64,000 nt of DNA, from assembly GCF_001072375.1 (NCBI RefSeq), contig NZ_JVKV01000052.1, forward strand, positions 23,334 through 87,333. Direction: 5' to 3'. Source of the stretch: Streptococcus pseudopneumoniae. Lineage in GTDB: Bacteria; Bacillota; Bacilli; Lactobacillales; Streptococcaceae. Both the position numbers and the translations under genes were made by a program. Shown piece after piece: positions 24,294-33,328 of this stretch (the stretch's first letter is position 1; every line of letters begins with the position of its first letter). The notes under the pieces are model-generated. The model was not told where the DNA came from. It did no database searches and saw only the letters and a list, made by a program, of their open reading frames with translations.

Positions 24294-25103
24294 TTACAAT
24301 TCAGCAAGAATCGCTTTCAGCAAGCCTTTGAAGTCGCCTTTGACGCGTTCTGTCACTTCCACTACTTCTTCGTGGTTGAGCTCTTCTTGGAAACCAGCAG
24401 CATGGTTAGTGATACATGAAATACCGAGAACTTTCAAGCCTGAGTGGGCTGCCACAATAACTTCAGGAACAGTGGACATACCAACTGCATCTGCTCCCAA
24501 TGTCTTATAGGCACGAATCTCTGCAGGTGTTTCATATGTCGGACCAGTAACACCGATATAGATACCTTCATCAAGCTTGATACCGAGTTTTTTAGCCACT
24601 TCATGGGCAGTAGCACGGTATTCTGGTGTGTAAGCCTTAGACATATCTGGGAAGCGAGGACCAAACTCATCCAAGTTTTCACCGATTAGAGGATTTTGGC
24701 CTGTCATATTGATGTGGTCCGTGATAGCCATCAAAGTACCAGGACCAAAGCCAATACCACCAGCAGCGTTGGTTACAATTACACCTTCACAGCCCAAAAC
24801 TTTCATAACACGAACTGGGAAAGTCACAACTTCAAGAGGATTTCCTTCGTAGAAGTGGAAACGACCTTGAAGGGCCAAGACTTTACGTCCTGCAAGCTCA
24901 CCGTAAACTAATTTTCCAGCGTGTCCAACAACAGTAGAACGTCCCCAGTTTGGAATTTCAGCGTAGTCTACAACAACTGGATTGTCGATTTCTTCAGCAA
25001 GTTCACCGAGTCCTGATCCAAGGATTAGACCAAACTCTGGCGCTTCTACTCCCTTGCTTCTCAAAAAAGCAGCTGTTTCATTTATTTTATCTAAAAATGT
25101 CAT
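24294..25103 (-). CDS. punA: Purine nucleoside phosphorylase PunA-type (PNP-I)
   Basis: 269 residues, trimeric PNP family, specific for guanosine/inosine-type nucleosides. Motifs: LILGSGLGELAEEI (phosphate loop), VVGHAGKLVYGELAGRKVLALQGRFHFYEG, VTNAAGGIG and the base-binding GVTGPTYETPAEIRAYKTLGADAVGMSTVPEV, with Glu and Asn (ITNHAAGF) in place. Its ATG overlaps the upstream stop as TAATG. Complements deoD. Confidence 0.96.
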   Translation of the reverse strand: MTFLDKINETAAFLRSKGVEAPEFGLILGSGLGELAEEIDNPVVVDYAEIPNWGRSTVVGHAGKLVYGELAGRKVLALQGRFHFYEGNPLEVVTFPVRVMKVLGCEGVIVTNAAGGIGFGPGTLMAITDHINMTGQNPLIGENLDEFGPRFPDMSKAYTPEYRATAHEVAKKLGIKLDEGIYIGVTGPTYETPAEIRAYKTLGADAVGMSTVPEVIVAAHSGLKVLGISCITNHAAGFQEELNHEEVVEVTERVKGDFKGLLKAILAEL

Positions 25104-25660
25104 TAGGTATCTCCTTCTTTATGTTTTAAAAATTGACCGATTTTGTCAAAGGTTTTTGCATTGCGAATCGTAATTTGGCGATAGAAAGGCATCTTTAGCA
25201 AGTGCTTATGATAAGCTGTTTTAGAGTAGCTAGCTTCTGACAATTTACCCCAGAAGATCCCTAATTTCCCAAAATGAAGCACTTCATCGACCAGTTCCAA
25301 ACTATTCACTTTCTCGATGACTTGATCCACATCCAAGTCCTCAGTGTAGAAGAGGATGTCCTTTCTTGCTAGGTCTTGTGACCACCAGTTTGGTAGATGA
25401 CTACATTCCTCTTCGTAGTCTTCTTGACTTAACAAGGAAAAATATCGGATAAATGGATAATGTTCTTTAAAGAAACCCTGTAGACTCTCAACCAACTGAG
25501 TTCTAGGCATGCTAGTATCAAAGAAAATATTCCCACTATTGATGTAGGTTTCAACATTTTCTAATCCCAACCCTGTCAATTCTTGACGAAGCTGGGCCAT
25601 GACCACCTTATTCTTTCCACCGACATTGATACCTCTAACCAGTAATGCAAAGCGATTCAT
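25103..25660 (-). CDS. DUF1697 family protein
   Basis: 185 residues. The start FALLVRGINVGGKNKVVMAQLRQELTGLGLENVETYINSGNIFF is the DUF1697 hallmark (RGINVGG, YINSGN). Function unknown; the fold is related to ferredoxin-like proteins. It overlaps punA by one base (TAATG) and lies one base after deoB, so all are co-translated. Its place within a nucleoside operon is conserved in pneumococcus as I recall. Confidence 0.88.
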   Translation of the reverse strand: MNRFALLVRGINVGGKNKVVMAQLRQELTGLGLENVETYINSGNIFFDTSMPRTQLVESLQGFFKEHYPFIRYFSLLSQEDYEEECSHLPNWWSQDLARKDILFYTEDLDVDQVIEKVNSLELVDEVLHFGKLGIFWGKLSEASYSKTAYHKHLLKMPFYRQITIRNAKTFDKIGQFLKHKEGDT

Positions 25661-25661
25661 C

Positions 25662-26873
25662 TTAAACCAATTTATCTAAGAAGCTTTCACCGATCATAGC
25701 CTTATCTACGCCAAAGTTATCAGCGATTGTTGCCGAAATATCTGCAAAATGTCCGATTGGTAAGTGTCCATTTCCTTTTAGTGATGGGCTGTAGACCAAA
25801 AGTGGAATGTATTCACGAGTATGGTCTGTACCTGCATAAGTAGGATCATTACCATGGTCTGCAGTAATCATGAGTAGATCATCTTCTCTCATAGCAGCGA
25901 TAAGCTCTGGCAAACGTTCATCAAACTCATGCAAGCAATCACGGTAACCATGCGGATCACGGCGGTGACCGTAAAGTGCATCAAAGTCGACCAAGTTAGT
26001 GAATGAGAATCCTTTTTCAAACTCAGCAAGTCCCATAGTCTTCAATAGTGTATCAATTCCATGGCTATTTGACTTGTTGTGTCCCATGTCATGATTGATT
26101 CCTGCACCGTTAAAGATATCGTTAATCTTACCAACCGCATATGTGTCGATACCTGCTTCATTCAATTTGTCCAAAACAGTTGGTGCAAATGGTGATACGG
26201 CCAAGTCACGACGGTTTGCAGTACGTGTGAAGTTTCCAGGCTCCCCAACATAAGGACGAGCAATAATACGTCCGAGAAGAGCTGGACGCTCTAAAGTAAT
26301 AGAGCGAGCGTATTCACAGATACGGTAAAGTTCATCCAAAGGAATGATATCTTCATGAGCTGCGATTTGAAGAACTGGGTCAGCTGATGTATAGATAATC
26401 AACTCGCCAGTTTCCATTTGGCGTGGTCCAAAGTCATCGATTACAGCAGTTCCTGAGTATGGTTTGTTGGCTTCACGAATAACCTTACGTCCTGAAAATT
26501 CTTCGATTTTAGTAAGAATTTCTTCTGGGAATCCATTCCAGAAAGTATCGAAAGGTTCAGTGATATTAAGCCCCATGATTTCCCAGTGACCTGTCATAGT
26601 GTCTTTCCCTAGTGACACTTCCTCAAGTTTAGTGTAGTAACCGCTAGGATTTTCTTCTGCGGGAACGGTTTTAAGGGCTGTCTCACGTTCAATGTTCCCA
26701 AGACCAATCTTAGCCATATTCGGTACATTCAAACCAACTGATTTAGAGATGTGTCCTAATGTATCAGATGCTCCATCCGGAACCCCTGCATTGACGAAGT
26801 TATTAGCATCTGGTGCTGCACCGATTCCTACAGAATCAAGTACCACCAAGTGAATACGTTTAAATTTTGACAT
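25662..26873 (-). CDS. deoB: Phosphopentomutase
   Basis: 403 residues, alkaline phosphatase superfamily. Interconverts (deoxy)ribose-1-phosphate and -5-phosphate, linking the phosphorylases to RpiA and DeoC. Metal-site motifs: [13 protein letters not shown] at the N-terminus, [11 protein letters not shown] with the phosphorylated Thr (about residue 93), [19 protein letters not shown] near 333-351. GGAGG precedes the ATG; 12 bases separate it from rpiA. Confidence 0.97.
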   Translation of the reverse strand: MSKFKRIHLVVLDSVGIGAAPDANNFVNAGVPDGASDTLGHISKSVGLNVPNMAKIGLGNIERETALKTVPAEENPSGYYTKLEEVSLGKDTMTGHWEIMGLNITEPFDTFWNGFPEEILTKIEEFSGRKVIREANKPYSGTAVIDDFGPRQMETGELIIYTSADPVLQIAAHEDIIPLDELYRICEYARSITLERPALLGRIIARPYVGEPGNFTRTANRRDLAVSPFAPTVLDKLNEAGIDTYAVGKINDIFNGAGINHDMGHNKSNSHGIDTLLKTMGLAEFEKGFSFTNLVDFDALYGHRRDPHGYRDCLHEFDERLPELIAAMREDDLLMITADHGNDPTYAGTDHTREYIPLLVYSPSLKGNGHLPIGHFADISATIADNFGVDKAMIGESFLDKLV

Positions 26874-26885
26874 CGTTTGCCTCCT

Positions 26886-27569
26886 TTATTTCCCTTTTGT
26901 TGAAGTTAAAACCTGAACGCCAGCTTGCCCTGCTACAATCACTTTATCAACCATTTGATTAAATAAACCGTGCTCAACAATACCGACCTGAAGATCCAGT
27001 TGATGACCAAAAGCAATCGGATCTTCAATAACACCTAAATCAAGATCAATGATGAAATTTTTCATATCCGTCACAAAGCGTTGGCCATCTTTTTCACGAA
27101 AACTTGGCTTATAACCAGCTTTTTCAAAACGACGGAAAACCTGTTCTGCTCCGTATTGGACAACTTCGACAGGTAGTTTGAAAGCGCCCAGTTTTTCAAC
27201 CATTTTGCTCTCATCTACCACCCAGATATACTGTTTGGTTGGTGTCGCAACTACTTTTTCCATTAGAAGCGCACCACCACCTCCTTTGATACCATTAAAC
27301 TGTCGATCTACCTCATCAGCTCCATCAACAGTCACATCAACCTCATCCACCTCGTCAATCGACTTAAGTGGGATATTCAATCCTTGTGCCTGTTTTGTCG
27401 TTACACTCGAGGTCGTTACGGCTGTAATTTGAAGTCCTTCTTCTTTAATTCTACGTCCGATCTCCTCTACGAAATAATAGGCAGTCGAGCCTGTTCCAAG
27501 TCCTACAACCATTCCGTCGGTTACGAACTCAGCAGCCTTGATGCCTGCTATTTTTTTCAGATTTTCCAC
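26886..27569 (-). CDS. rpiA: Ribose-5-phosphate isomerase A
   Basis: 227 residues. Converts ribose-5-phosphate to ribulose-5-phosphate. Signatures: [15 protein letters not shown] (about residues 22-36), DGADEVD (about 82) and [15 protein letters not shown] (about 94) with catalytic Glu. It is first in the rpiA-deoB-DUF1697-punA-clc-amidotransferase operon and sends ribose phosphate from nucleoside breakdown into the pentose phosphate pathway. Confidence 0.96.
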   Translation of the reverse strand: MENLKKIAGIKAAEFVTDGMVVGLGTGSTAYYFVEEIGRRIKEEGLQITAVTTSSVTTKQAQGLNIPLKSIDEVDEVDVTVDGADEVDRQFNGIKGGGGALLMEKVVATPTKQYIWVVDESKMVEKLGAFKLPVEVVQYGAEQVFRRFEKAGYKPSFREKDGQRFVTDMKNFIIDLDLGVIEDPIAFGHQLDLQVGIVEHGLFNQMVDKVIVAGQAGVQVLTSTKGK

Positions 27570-27641
27570 TTAAACACCTCCAAACAAAAAGCTACTTTTA
27601 TTATAACATGAATACGCTTCAAATTCATCCTTGCAATAGAA

Positions 27642-27667
27642 AAACCCGAACATTTTATTTCGGGTTT
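27642..27667 (-). terminator. Terminator of the U32 peptidase gene
   Basis: AAACCCGAA (27642-27650) pairs with TTCGGGTTT (27659-27667); T-rich on the downstream side. Confidence 0.85.
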
Positions 27668-27674
27668 CTGATTC

Positions 27675-28604
27675 TTATTTAACCATGTCAGGATCGTAGT
27701 CATAAAATCCTGTGTCAAGGAAACGATTTTTTGGATGGAGTTTACGGACTTGCTCATCCAACAAGAAGGCTTGGTCATGCGTAAAGCTTCCCTCTTGAAT
27801 CAAGCTACGGGCTTGGATGAAGAGTTTTGCAATCTCAACAAAATCTTGCCCTGGAGTATAAAGTCCCTCTAGTTTCCAATGAGTGAAACCATACTCTACC
27901 AACTCTGGCAATTTGGTCATCAAATCAAGGTCGTTGTTGGCAAAAATGTGAGTTCCATGATTATCTTCAAAAATAGAGTAATGGCTATCTGGATCACTAG
28001 GCTCTGCTAAGAAGAGGTCGCGTTGACGTGTTTTTTCATCATCAATCTGAGTAAAATTATAGTAATTCTGCAAGAGTGGACGCTTAGAGTGGTGGATAAC
28101 GCTTGCTCCATAAACCAAAATTTCAGCAGGAATTTCCAAAATTTCAGGCATTTTAAAGAGCTCTGCAGATGGAATTTCACGGGCTAAAACTGCCTCAGAA
28201 GCGCCAGCCTTTTGCCCCCAGAAATTGATCTGACGGCTGCTTGTTACCATGGTTGAGGCATCATAGATGGTTTTAAAAGAATAACCATCGCGATTGACAA
28301 CATAAAAGACACCCGCATCCCCAACTGTAATGTAGTCTGTTTTAATTTCTTCCAAGAAATCAAGGAAGGGCTTGATACGATCCATCATATCCTGATGCAT
28401 AAGAGCATTGACCGCTACGATCAATTCCTTACCTGCATCATGAACCAGACCAGCGATGGTTCTCAGTTCATCATAAGAAAAAGTCTTTGGTAGGCGAAGC
28501 CCAAAATCTTTCTCACCAACATAGATGCGGTCAACTCCCGCCTCTAGTAATTCTTTTACTTGTTCAATGCTTTCAGCAGTTGCTGTAATAATAATCTTTT
28601 CCAT
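27675..28604 (-). CDS. U32 family peptidase-like protein
   Basis: 309 residues, the short single-domain form. U32 features are KIIITATAESIEQVKELLEAGVDRIYVGEKDFGLR at the N-terminus and the segment ILVYGASVIHHSKRPLLQNYYNF (about 156-178) at the place of the U32 signature, lacking the cysteines of the longer, Fe-S-linked members such as TrhP. Peptidase activity of this family is doubtful; tRNA hydroxylation is known for the long relatives. A -10 box (TGGTATAAT) ends seven bases before the ATG and there is no ribosome binding site, so it looks leaderless. Confidence 0.85.
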   Translation of the reverse strand: MEKIIITATAESIEQVKELLEAGVDRIYVGEKDFGLRLPKTFSYDELRTIAGLVHDAGKELIVAVNALMHQDMMDRIKPFLDFLEEIKTDYITVGDAGVFYVVNRDGYSFKTIYDASTMVTSSRQINFWGQKAGASEAVLAREIPSAELFKMPEILEIPAEILVYGASVIHHSKRPLLQNYYNFTQIDDEKTRQRDLFLAEPSDPDSHYSIFEDNHGTHIFANNDLDLMTKLPELVEYGFTHWKLEGLYTPGQDFVEIAKLFIQARSLIQEGSFTHDQAFLLDEQVRKLHPKNRFLDTGFYDYDPDMVK

Positions 28605-28611
28605 AAGAAAA

Positions 28612-28620
28612 ATTATACCA
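28612..28620 (-). promoter_or_regulatory. Extended -10 of a leaderless gene (U32 peptidase)
   Basis: TGGTATAAT on the minus strand (28620-28612), seven bases before the ATG at 28604. Confidence 0.6.
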
Positions 28621-28691
28621 CATTTCTGAAAAATCAGCTATGGGCAATCTATTTTTTAAGAAAAGTTATACTCTTCACTTTTAGAAAAAGA

Positions 28692-28722
28692 AAAGTGAAC
28701 CACCTTTACTAGAGTTCACTTT
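28692..28722 (-). terminator. Terminator of the ABC exporter operon
   Basis: AAAGTGAAC (28692-28700) pairs with GTTCACTTT (28714-28722), followed on the minus strand by TCTTTTTC. Confidence 0.85.
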
Positions 28723-28730
28723 ATATTCTT

Positions 28731-29411
28731 TTATGCTTGTATTTCTTCAACAAGGTGACCATCATTCATGATAAAGACACGATCGACCTTATCGAGAAGT
28801 CTGGTGTCATGAGTAATCATTACCACTCCTCTTCCCTGCTCATGGGCTATAGATGCCAGCATATCCGTAACTTGGTAAGCTCTTTGGGTATCAAGACTAG
28901 CCGTTGGTTCGTCAGCAAGTACGATGCTAGGATTGTTATAGAGAGCTCTGGCAATTGCTGCTCGTTGACGTTCTCCCCCAGATAAGGCCTTTGGATAATG
29001 ATTTTGAACTTTGTTCAGGTCCAACAAATCAAATAACTCTTGACGGTCACTTTTCGAAGATTTGTCTTTATCTAGTCGATCAATTAGGTCTAATTGTTCC
29101 TTAACGGTTAAAAAAGGAATCAAATTTGAAGCCTGTAATATAAAACCAAATTCCTTAAACCGAAGATCTGTTTTCTCTTTTTCAGTCAAATTACCCGTAT
29201 CTTTTCCCTTCACTAGAATTCTACCACTTGAAGGCTCCTGCAACTGCCCTAAGGTGGTCAAAAAGGTTGTTTTACCAGATCCAGAAGGACCAACTATGGC
29301 AACAAATTCACCTGCATTTAGTTGAAAGTTCGTCTCGTGTAGTGCAACGACTTTCATATTTCCTTCTCCGTAACTTTTCGTCACTTGCTTCATTTCTATC
29401 AATGGTGTCAT
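28731..29411 (-). CDS. ABC transporter ATP-binding protein (LolD/HrtA-like)
   Basis: 226 residues, one ABC ATPase domain. Walker A GPSGSGKTT (about residues 40-48), Q-loop FILQASNLIPF, signature ALSGGERQRAAIARAL and Walker B IVLADEPTASLD followed by the switch His in ITHD. Closest in type to ATPases paired with MacB/DevC/HrtB permeases. ATG 29411 follows AAGGAG; an earlier in-frame start lies in the intergenic part. It lies 13 bases after the permease gene; the pair probably exports a small toxic compound such as haem or a peptide, substrate unknown. Confidence 0.9.
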   Translation of the reverse strand: MTPLIEMKQVTKSYGEGNMKVVALHETNFQLNAGEFVAIVGPSGSGKTTFLTTLGQLQEPSSGRILVKGKDTGNLTEKEKTDLRFKEFGFILQASNLIPFLTVKEQLDLIDRLDKDKSSKSDRQELFDLLDLNKVQNHYPKALSGGERQRAAIARALYNNPSIVLADEPTASLDTQRAYQVTDMLASIAHEQGRGVVMITHDTRLLDKVDRVFIMNDGHLVEEIQA

Positions 29412-29424
29412 GTTGGTCTCCTTA

Positions 29425-30480
29425 TCATTCTGCAATAGCTGTTATTGGATCAACTTTGAGCAAACGAGGGAGAGAAATCACTCCTCCAAGTAATGCCATC
29501 AAGCAAATTCCCAAACTCAATCCTAAATATGCTAACCAACTTGGATAGAAAACGAAGGTTGCAGGTAGAACAAGGATGACAGCTACAATTGCCAATAATG
29601 CTAGACCGATCCCAAAACCTGCTAGCAATATAATTTGACAAAAAAGCGACCAAACAATAGTTTTAACCTGAATTCCTTGGGCTCTCATAATCCCATAGAG
29701 GCCTAGTTTTTGAATGGTAATAATATAAATAAAAATACCAATAATAAGACCTGATATGATAATCATCGCTAAAATCATGCCTGAAAATACGTTTACTTGA
29801 GGTGTGTAGCCCGGAATATGGGCAATCATGTTTTGAATGGTTAGTTGACTTAAACCCTCTGCAGATAACTGAGCATCATTTTTTAAGACCAAAGCAGAAA
29901 TCGAGCGACCTGCATTCAGACTACCTTGCAAGGTCCAATAGCTGGTCAAATTTGTAAACACTACAGGTTCTGTAAAAAATTTATTCCCTTTCGTAAGTCC
30001 AACGATAGTATAAGAATTTTCACTTCCATTCAGTTGAATGACATCGCCCAGTTTTATTCCATAGTTTTCTAAAGACTGATCCACGACAACTTCATTGTCA
30101 CTTTCTGGGTAATGGCCCTCAATCAAGGAAGGAGAGATAAAACTATCCCAATCCTGTGCAAAAATAGAGATGTTTACCTTCTCACTATCATTGACGAGAT
30201 TGGTCACTGCAAACATATACCCCAAAGGTGCTGCATCTTCGGAAACCTGATCCTTATAATTCTTTTCTGGAATAAAGGAAGCTGTCAGATTATCATTTGC
30301 ATAATCTGATAAAACAATTCCTGTCGCTTGCCAATTATCCACGGCTGCTCTATTATTTCTAACAAGCCCCAGAGCTAAACTTGTCATAAAAAAGACCATA
30401 AACGCTATAAGAAAGATCGTCGTTAAAATCAAACTATAACGAAGTTTATTTTTTAAAATTTCTTTGATTGCAAGATACAC
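29425..30480 (-). CDS. ABC transporter permease, DevC/HrtB type (FtsX fold)
   Basis: 351 residues with the four-helix FtsX/MacB layout: a first membrane helix at about residues 16-38, an extracellular domain of about 190 residues, and three C-terminal helices (about 230-255, 278-305, 315-340). The opening MYLAIKEILKNKLRYSLI and SLALGLVRNNRAAVDNW resemble HrtB-type haem exporters. Start codon is GTG at 30480 with GGAGA upstream. It precedes its ATPase, sharing one terminator. A 28-codon leader ORF and terminator-like hairpin lie just upstream. Confidence 0.85.
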   Translation of the reverse strand: MYLAIKEILKNKLRYSLILTTIFLIAFMVFFMTSLALGLVRNNRAAVDNWQATGIVLSDYANDNLTASFIPEKNYKDQVSEDAAPLGYMFAVTNLVNDSEKVNISIFAQDWDSFISPSLIEGHYPESDNEVVVDQSLENYGIKLGDVIQLNGSENSYTIVGLTKGNKFFTEPVVFTNLTSYWTLQGSLNAGRSISALVLKNDAQLSAEGLSQLTIQNMIAHIPGYTPQVNVFSGMILAMIIISGLIIGIFIYIITIQKLGLYGIMRAQGIQVKTIVWSLFCQIILLAGFGIGLALLAIVAVILVLPATFVFYPSWLAYLGLSLGICLMALLGGVISLPRLLKVDPITAIAE

Positions 30481-30830
30481 CGCAAATCTCCTTTTACTTT
30501 TCTAAGAGTGGAAAAAGCTCACTCAGCATCAAAAATAAAAGACAGAAAAATCTGTCTTTCATGCAAATCTTTTCATTCATCCTACAAAGTGGTTCTAAAT
30601 CTACGGAAACAACCAGCAATTGCTATTTATATTTGTTTCGCTTCCTCATTACAAAAACTTGAACAGCCAAGATGTTTTGAGTTGTTTACCCATCCTATCA
30701 TCTTTGGGTAAGAGTGTCAAGAAATTTGTTTCATCATTTGAAAACAGACTTTATTCTTTTTGTAACCTTACTGTAATAATTTTTTTCTTGAAAAGTGGTA
30801 AAATGAAAGAGTACTGTTAAGGAGAGAATC
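30481..30830. other. 350-base divergent region with exporter leader
   Basis: Contains the exporter leader (hairpin 30538-30559, leader ORF 30494-30580) on the minus strand and, at the right, a promoter for the DUF3270 gene (TTGAAA then TAAAAT near 30800). The middle shows nothing else I can support. Confidence 0.4.
30494..30580 (-). CDS. Candidate 28-residue leader peptide of the ABC exporter
   Basis: An ATG at 30580 opens a 28-codon frame ending TAA at 30496, 14 bases before the permease GTG. The peptide is basic at the start and then hydrophobic (FFCLLFLMLSELFPLL). The frame runs through a hairpin (AAAGACAGA 30538-30546 with TCTGTCTTT 30551-30559) that is followed by TATTTTTG and looks like a terminator. 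The ribosome binding site is poor (AGG directly before ATG). Attenuation is possible but unproved. Confidence 0.3.
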   Translation of the reverse strand: MNEKICMKDRFFCLLFLMLSELFPLLEK

Positions 30831-31106
30831 ATGCCCGTAAGAAAATATCAATCGTATGAGTTTGAAGAAGAGGAAACTCAAACAACGCTATACCAAGACT
30901 ATGTTCCAGAAACAACTTCCGTTGCTAGTTTGAAGGAAGTTCTTTTCTTTGTAAACATTGCTTGTTTTTGCGTCTTTTTAGCCTTATTTAGCTTCATCTT
31001 TTTAGCCCTCAAGTTCAATACAGTTCTGGCTTTTAGCCTAGCAATTGCCTTGAGTTTAGCGGCATCAAACTTTCAACGTTCAATGATTAAGAAGAAATTA
31101 TATTAG
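30831..31106 (+). CDS. DUF3270-like small membrane protein
   Basis: 91 residues. Acidic N-terminus (EFEEEETQTTLYQDYVPETT), then two adjacent hydrophobic segments (about residues 38-61 and 63-80) and a basic end. This matches the streptococcal DUF3270 family, found next to ciaRH in pneumococcus. AAGGAG precedes the ATG. Function unknown. It converges with ciaH across a terminator. Confidence 0.75.
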   Translation: MPVRKYQSYEFEEEETQTTLYQDYVPETTSVASLKEVLFFVNIACFCVFLALFSFIFLALKFNTVLAFSLAIALSLAASNFQRSMIKKKLY

Positions 31107-31113
31107 ATTCAAA

Positions 31114-31137
31114 AGGTCGGGATTTTTGTCCCGACCT
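31114..31137. terminator. Bidirectional terminator between DUF3270 gene and ciaH
   Basis: AGGTCGGGA (31114-31122) pairs with TCCCGACCT (31129-31137); ATTTTTT follows on the plus strand. Confidence 0.88.
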
Positions 31138-31214
31138 ATTTTTTATACGATAGCTAAAGAGCTGCGACTAGAAAAGCGATACTTGCTCTACCGCTTTCTA
31201 AGTCACAGATTTTT

Positions 31215-32549
31215 TTATTTATTTTTACGCTTGGATGGTGTTTGGATGGCGATTTTTACTTCAAAAATCGTACCATGTGGTTTGTTATCCTTAACACTAA
31301 TGGTTCCTTTTAAGGCATCGACAATCTGCTTTGCTAAGGATAAACCTAGCCCAAAGCCACCTTTTTGGCGAGTACGAGCTTTGTCAACTCGATAAAAGCG
31401 ATCAAAAATTTTCTTTTTATCTGCTGCAGAAATACCAATTCCATCATCAGCCACTGACAAATAGAGATTACGCTCTGTAGCAGCGATTACAAAATGAATA
31501 ACTCCTTCTTCTTCAGTATACTTGACAGCATTGTCAAACAAGATAGTCATCAGTTGCTTAAGAAGAAGCTTGTCTGTTATGATGGTCCGATGAATACGAT
31601 TTTCAAAATGAAAAACGCGGTTATTTTCAGATGCGATCATCTCATAGTTGGTAAAGGTTGTGTTAAAGAAGTCTGGCTGTACCTCTCCTAGTTCAGGATT
31701 GATACCATCATCACGACGGGCTAAATTTAGGAGATTGGTTGTTAAAAAGCGCATGTTTCGAACTTCTTCTAAACTAGAAGCAATACTCTCGCTAGATTCC
31801 ATAATAGTAGCTTCCGGCTTTCGAAAAAGAGTTTCTAGACGATTTTGGAGAACAGCCAATGGAGTACGTAGCTCATGACTGGCATTTTCGACAAAACTCT
31901 GCTGCTTCTGCATACTTTCAAGCAAGGGTTTGACACTAACGCGAGCAAGATAAAGACTAGCTATGAGTGATAAAATCCAGAAGCTGGCCATGACTACTAC
32001 GATTAACTGCTCATGATTTTGACTGATTTGCTCTAGCTGACTGGTATTAATTAAAACAGCTGCATACTTAATATTGGTCGAGACAGATTCAATATTCATC
32101 TCAGTCAGAATCACTCGATAAATCTCATCCTGCCCATAGCTATTCTGAACATGAAGCTGTCTAATGTGATTCAAATCCTTTTTATTAAATGTAACCCTAT
32201 CAAGACCTAAAAAGCGATTTCCAGCTACTAGTTGATTTAAATTAGAGTCCAATAAAATCACTTCTGTATTGGAACTGACCGTTGGTTTTTTATCCGTTGA
32301 TGGAGTCACGGATTGACTATTGAAATCTTTGACTTCATCTGTTGCTCGATTAACAGCCAACTGGATGACATCTTGAGGATTGCCACTGAGAGACAGAAGC
32401 TTCTCATCAACCGATGTGTAGAGACTGGAGTGCATAACCTGCAAGATAATCAAGGTCATAGCAGAGAAAATCAGAGTAAATACTCCAAAGTTACGGATAA
32501 AGTAGCTAAAATCTTCTGCATACCAATTCTTTTTAAATTTATTAAACAT
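31215..32549 (-). CDS. ciaH: Sensor histidine kinase CiaH
   Basis: 444 residues. Membrane helices at about 20-40 and 183-203 flank an extracellular sensor of about 140 residues. The H-box [10 protein letters not shown] has phosphorylated His225; N-box [10 protein letters not shown]1 VADDGIGI and G2 [10 protein letters not shown] complete the kinase. CiaRH controls competence, cell-wall stress responses, beta-lactam tolerance and small csRNAs in pneumococcus. The start overlaps the end of ciaR by eight bases. Confidence 0.95.
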   Translation of the reverse strand: MFNKFKKNWYAEDFSYFIRNFGVFTLIFSAMTLIILQVMHSSLYTSVDEKLLSLSGNPQDVIQLAVNRATDEVKDFNSQSVTPSTDKKPTVSSNTEVILLDSNLNQLVAGNRFLGLDRVTFNKKDLNHIRQLHVQNSYGQDEIYRVILTEMNIESVSTNIKYAAVLINTSQLEQISQNHEQLIVVVMASFWILSLIASLYLARVSVKPLLESMQKQQSFVENASHELRTPLAVLQNRLETLFRKPEATIMESSESIASSLEEVRNMRFLTTNLLNLARRDDGINPELGEVQPDFFNTTFTNYEMIASENNRVFHFENRIHRTIITDKLLLKQLMTILFDNAVKYTEEEGVIHFVIAATERNLYLSVADDGIGISAADKKKIFDRFYRVDKARTRQKGGFGLGLSLAKQIVDALKGTISVKDNKPHGTIFEVKIAIQTPSKRKNK

Positions 32550-33213
32550 GTTTTAAAATATACCCAACACTACGCAAGGTTTGGAGGTTTTCAGCAAAGA
32601 CTGATCCCTTTAATTTCTTACGAACTTTTGATACGTAAACCTCTACGACAGAGATAGTGGTGTCACTATCAAATCCCCACAAACGGTCAAAAATCTGGGT
32701 TTTGGGTAAGATTACATTTTGATTTTGGAGGAAATAAACCAAGAGATCAAATTCTTTACCCAATAATTCAACAGCAGTCTCATTGACTTTAACCTCATTA
32801 GTAGAGAGATTGACAGTCAAATCACCATAGGAAAGGGTATTTTCATTGAATTTGCCAGAACGTTTGAGCAGGGCCTGGATACGCATCTTGAGTTCTTCTA
32901 GATAAAATGGTTTTGTTAGATAATCATCTGCCCCAAGCTCAAATCCGTGTCCCTTATCATCGAGACTTTCCTTGGCTGTCATGATCAGAACAGGAGTCGA
33001 AATACCTTTTTCGCGCAATTCTTTTAAAACTTGGAACCCATTTTTTTCAGGCAACATCAAGTCCAATAGAATCAAATCATAAACACCACTTTCAGCCTCA
33101 TAAAGACCTTCTTCTCCATCAAAAACCTGCATGACATCTGCAAAATCATCCAAGAAATCAAAGACTGAATTTGACAGGCCTAGGTCATCTTCCACTAATA
33201 GAATTTTGATCAT
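32542..33213 (-). CDS. ciaR: Response regulator CiaR
   Basis: 223 residues, OmpR/PhoB type. Receiver domain with phospho-acceptor Asp51 ([13 protein letters not shown]), acidic pocket EDD at 8-10 and Lys in LTKPF; winged-helix DNA-binding domain from about 125 to the end. ATG 33213 follows AGGAGG; the frame is open further upstream but would run through the promoter. Its promoter overlaps the pepN terminator and contains one clear CiaR half-site. No csRNA gene was recognised in this window. Confidence 0.96.
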   Translation of the reverse strand: MIKILLVEDDLGLSNSVFDFLDDFADVMQVFDGEEGLYEAESGVYDLILLDLMLPEKNGFQVLKELREKGISTPVLIMTAKESLDDKGHGFELGADDYLTKPFYLEELKMRIQALLKRSGKFNENTLSYGDLTVNLSTNEVKVNETAVELLGKEFDLLVYFLQNQNVILPKTQIFDRLWGFDSDTTISVVEVYVSKVRKKLKGSVFAENLQTLRSVGYILKHV

Positions 33214-33230
33214 CAAAAATTCCTCCTTAT

Positions 33231-33259
33231 TATACCTATTATAGCAAAAATATCTTAAA
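33231..33259 (-). promoter_or_regulatory. ciaRH promoter with CiaR-like repeat
   Basis: Extended -10 TGCTATAAT (33246-33238, minus). TTTAAG (33259-33254) is one half of the CiaR direct repeat (TTTAAG-N5-TTTAAG). The second half at N5 reads TTTGCT and is degenerate, so autoregulation would be weak. Confidence 0.5.
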
Positions 33260-33260
33260 A

Positions 33261-33303
33261 AAAACTCAACTTCCCTTGTTTTTCCAAGAGAAAGTTGAGT
33301 TTT
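33261..33303 (-). terminator. Terminator of pepN
   Basis: AAAACTCAACTT (33261-33272) pairs with AAGTTGAGTTTT (33292-33303). Its U-run merges into the TTTAAG half-site of the ciaR promoter. Confidence 0.85.
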
Positions 33304-33328
33304 TGTCATCTATTTAGACTAGAATCTT

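Noticed and set aside
33214..33328. CiaR-controlled small RNA (csRNA)
   Set aside because: Only one half-site and the ciaR gene follows directly; no separate short RNA gene with its terminator is seen.
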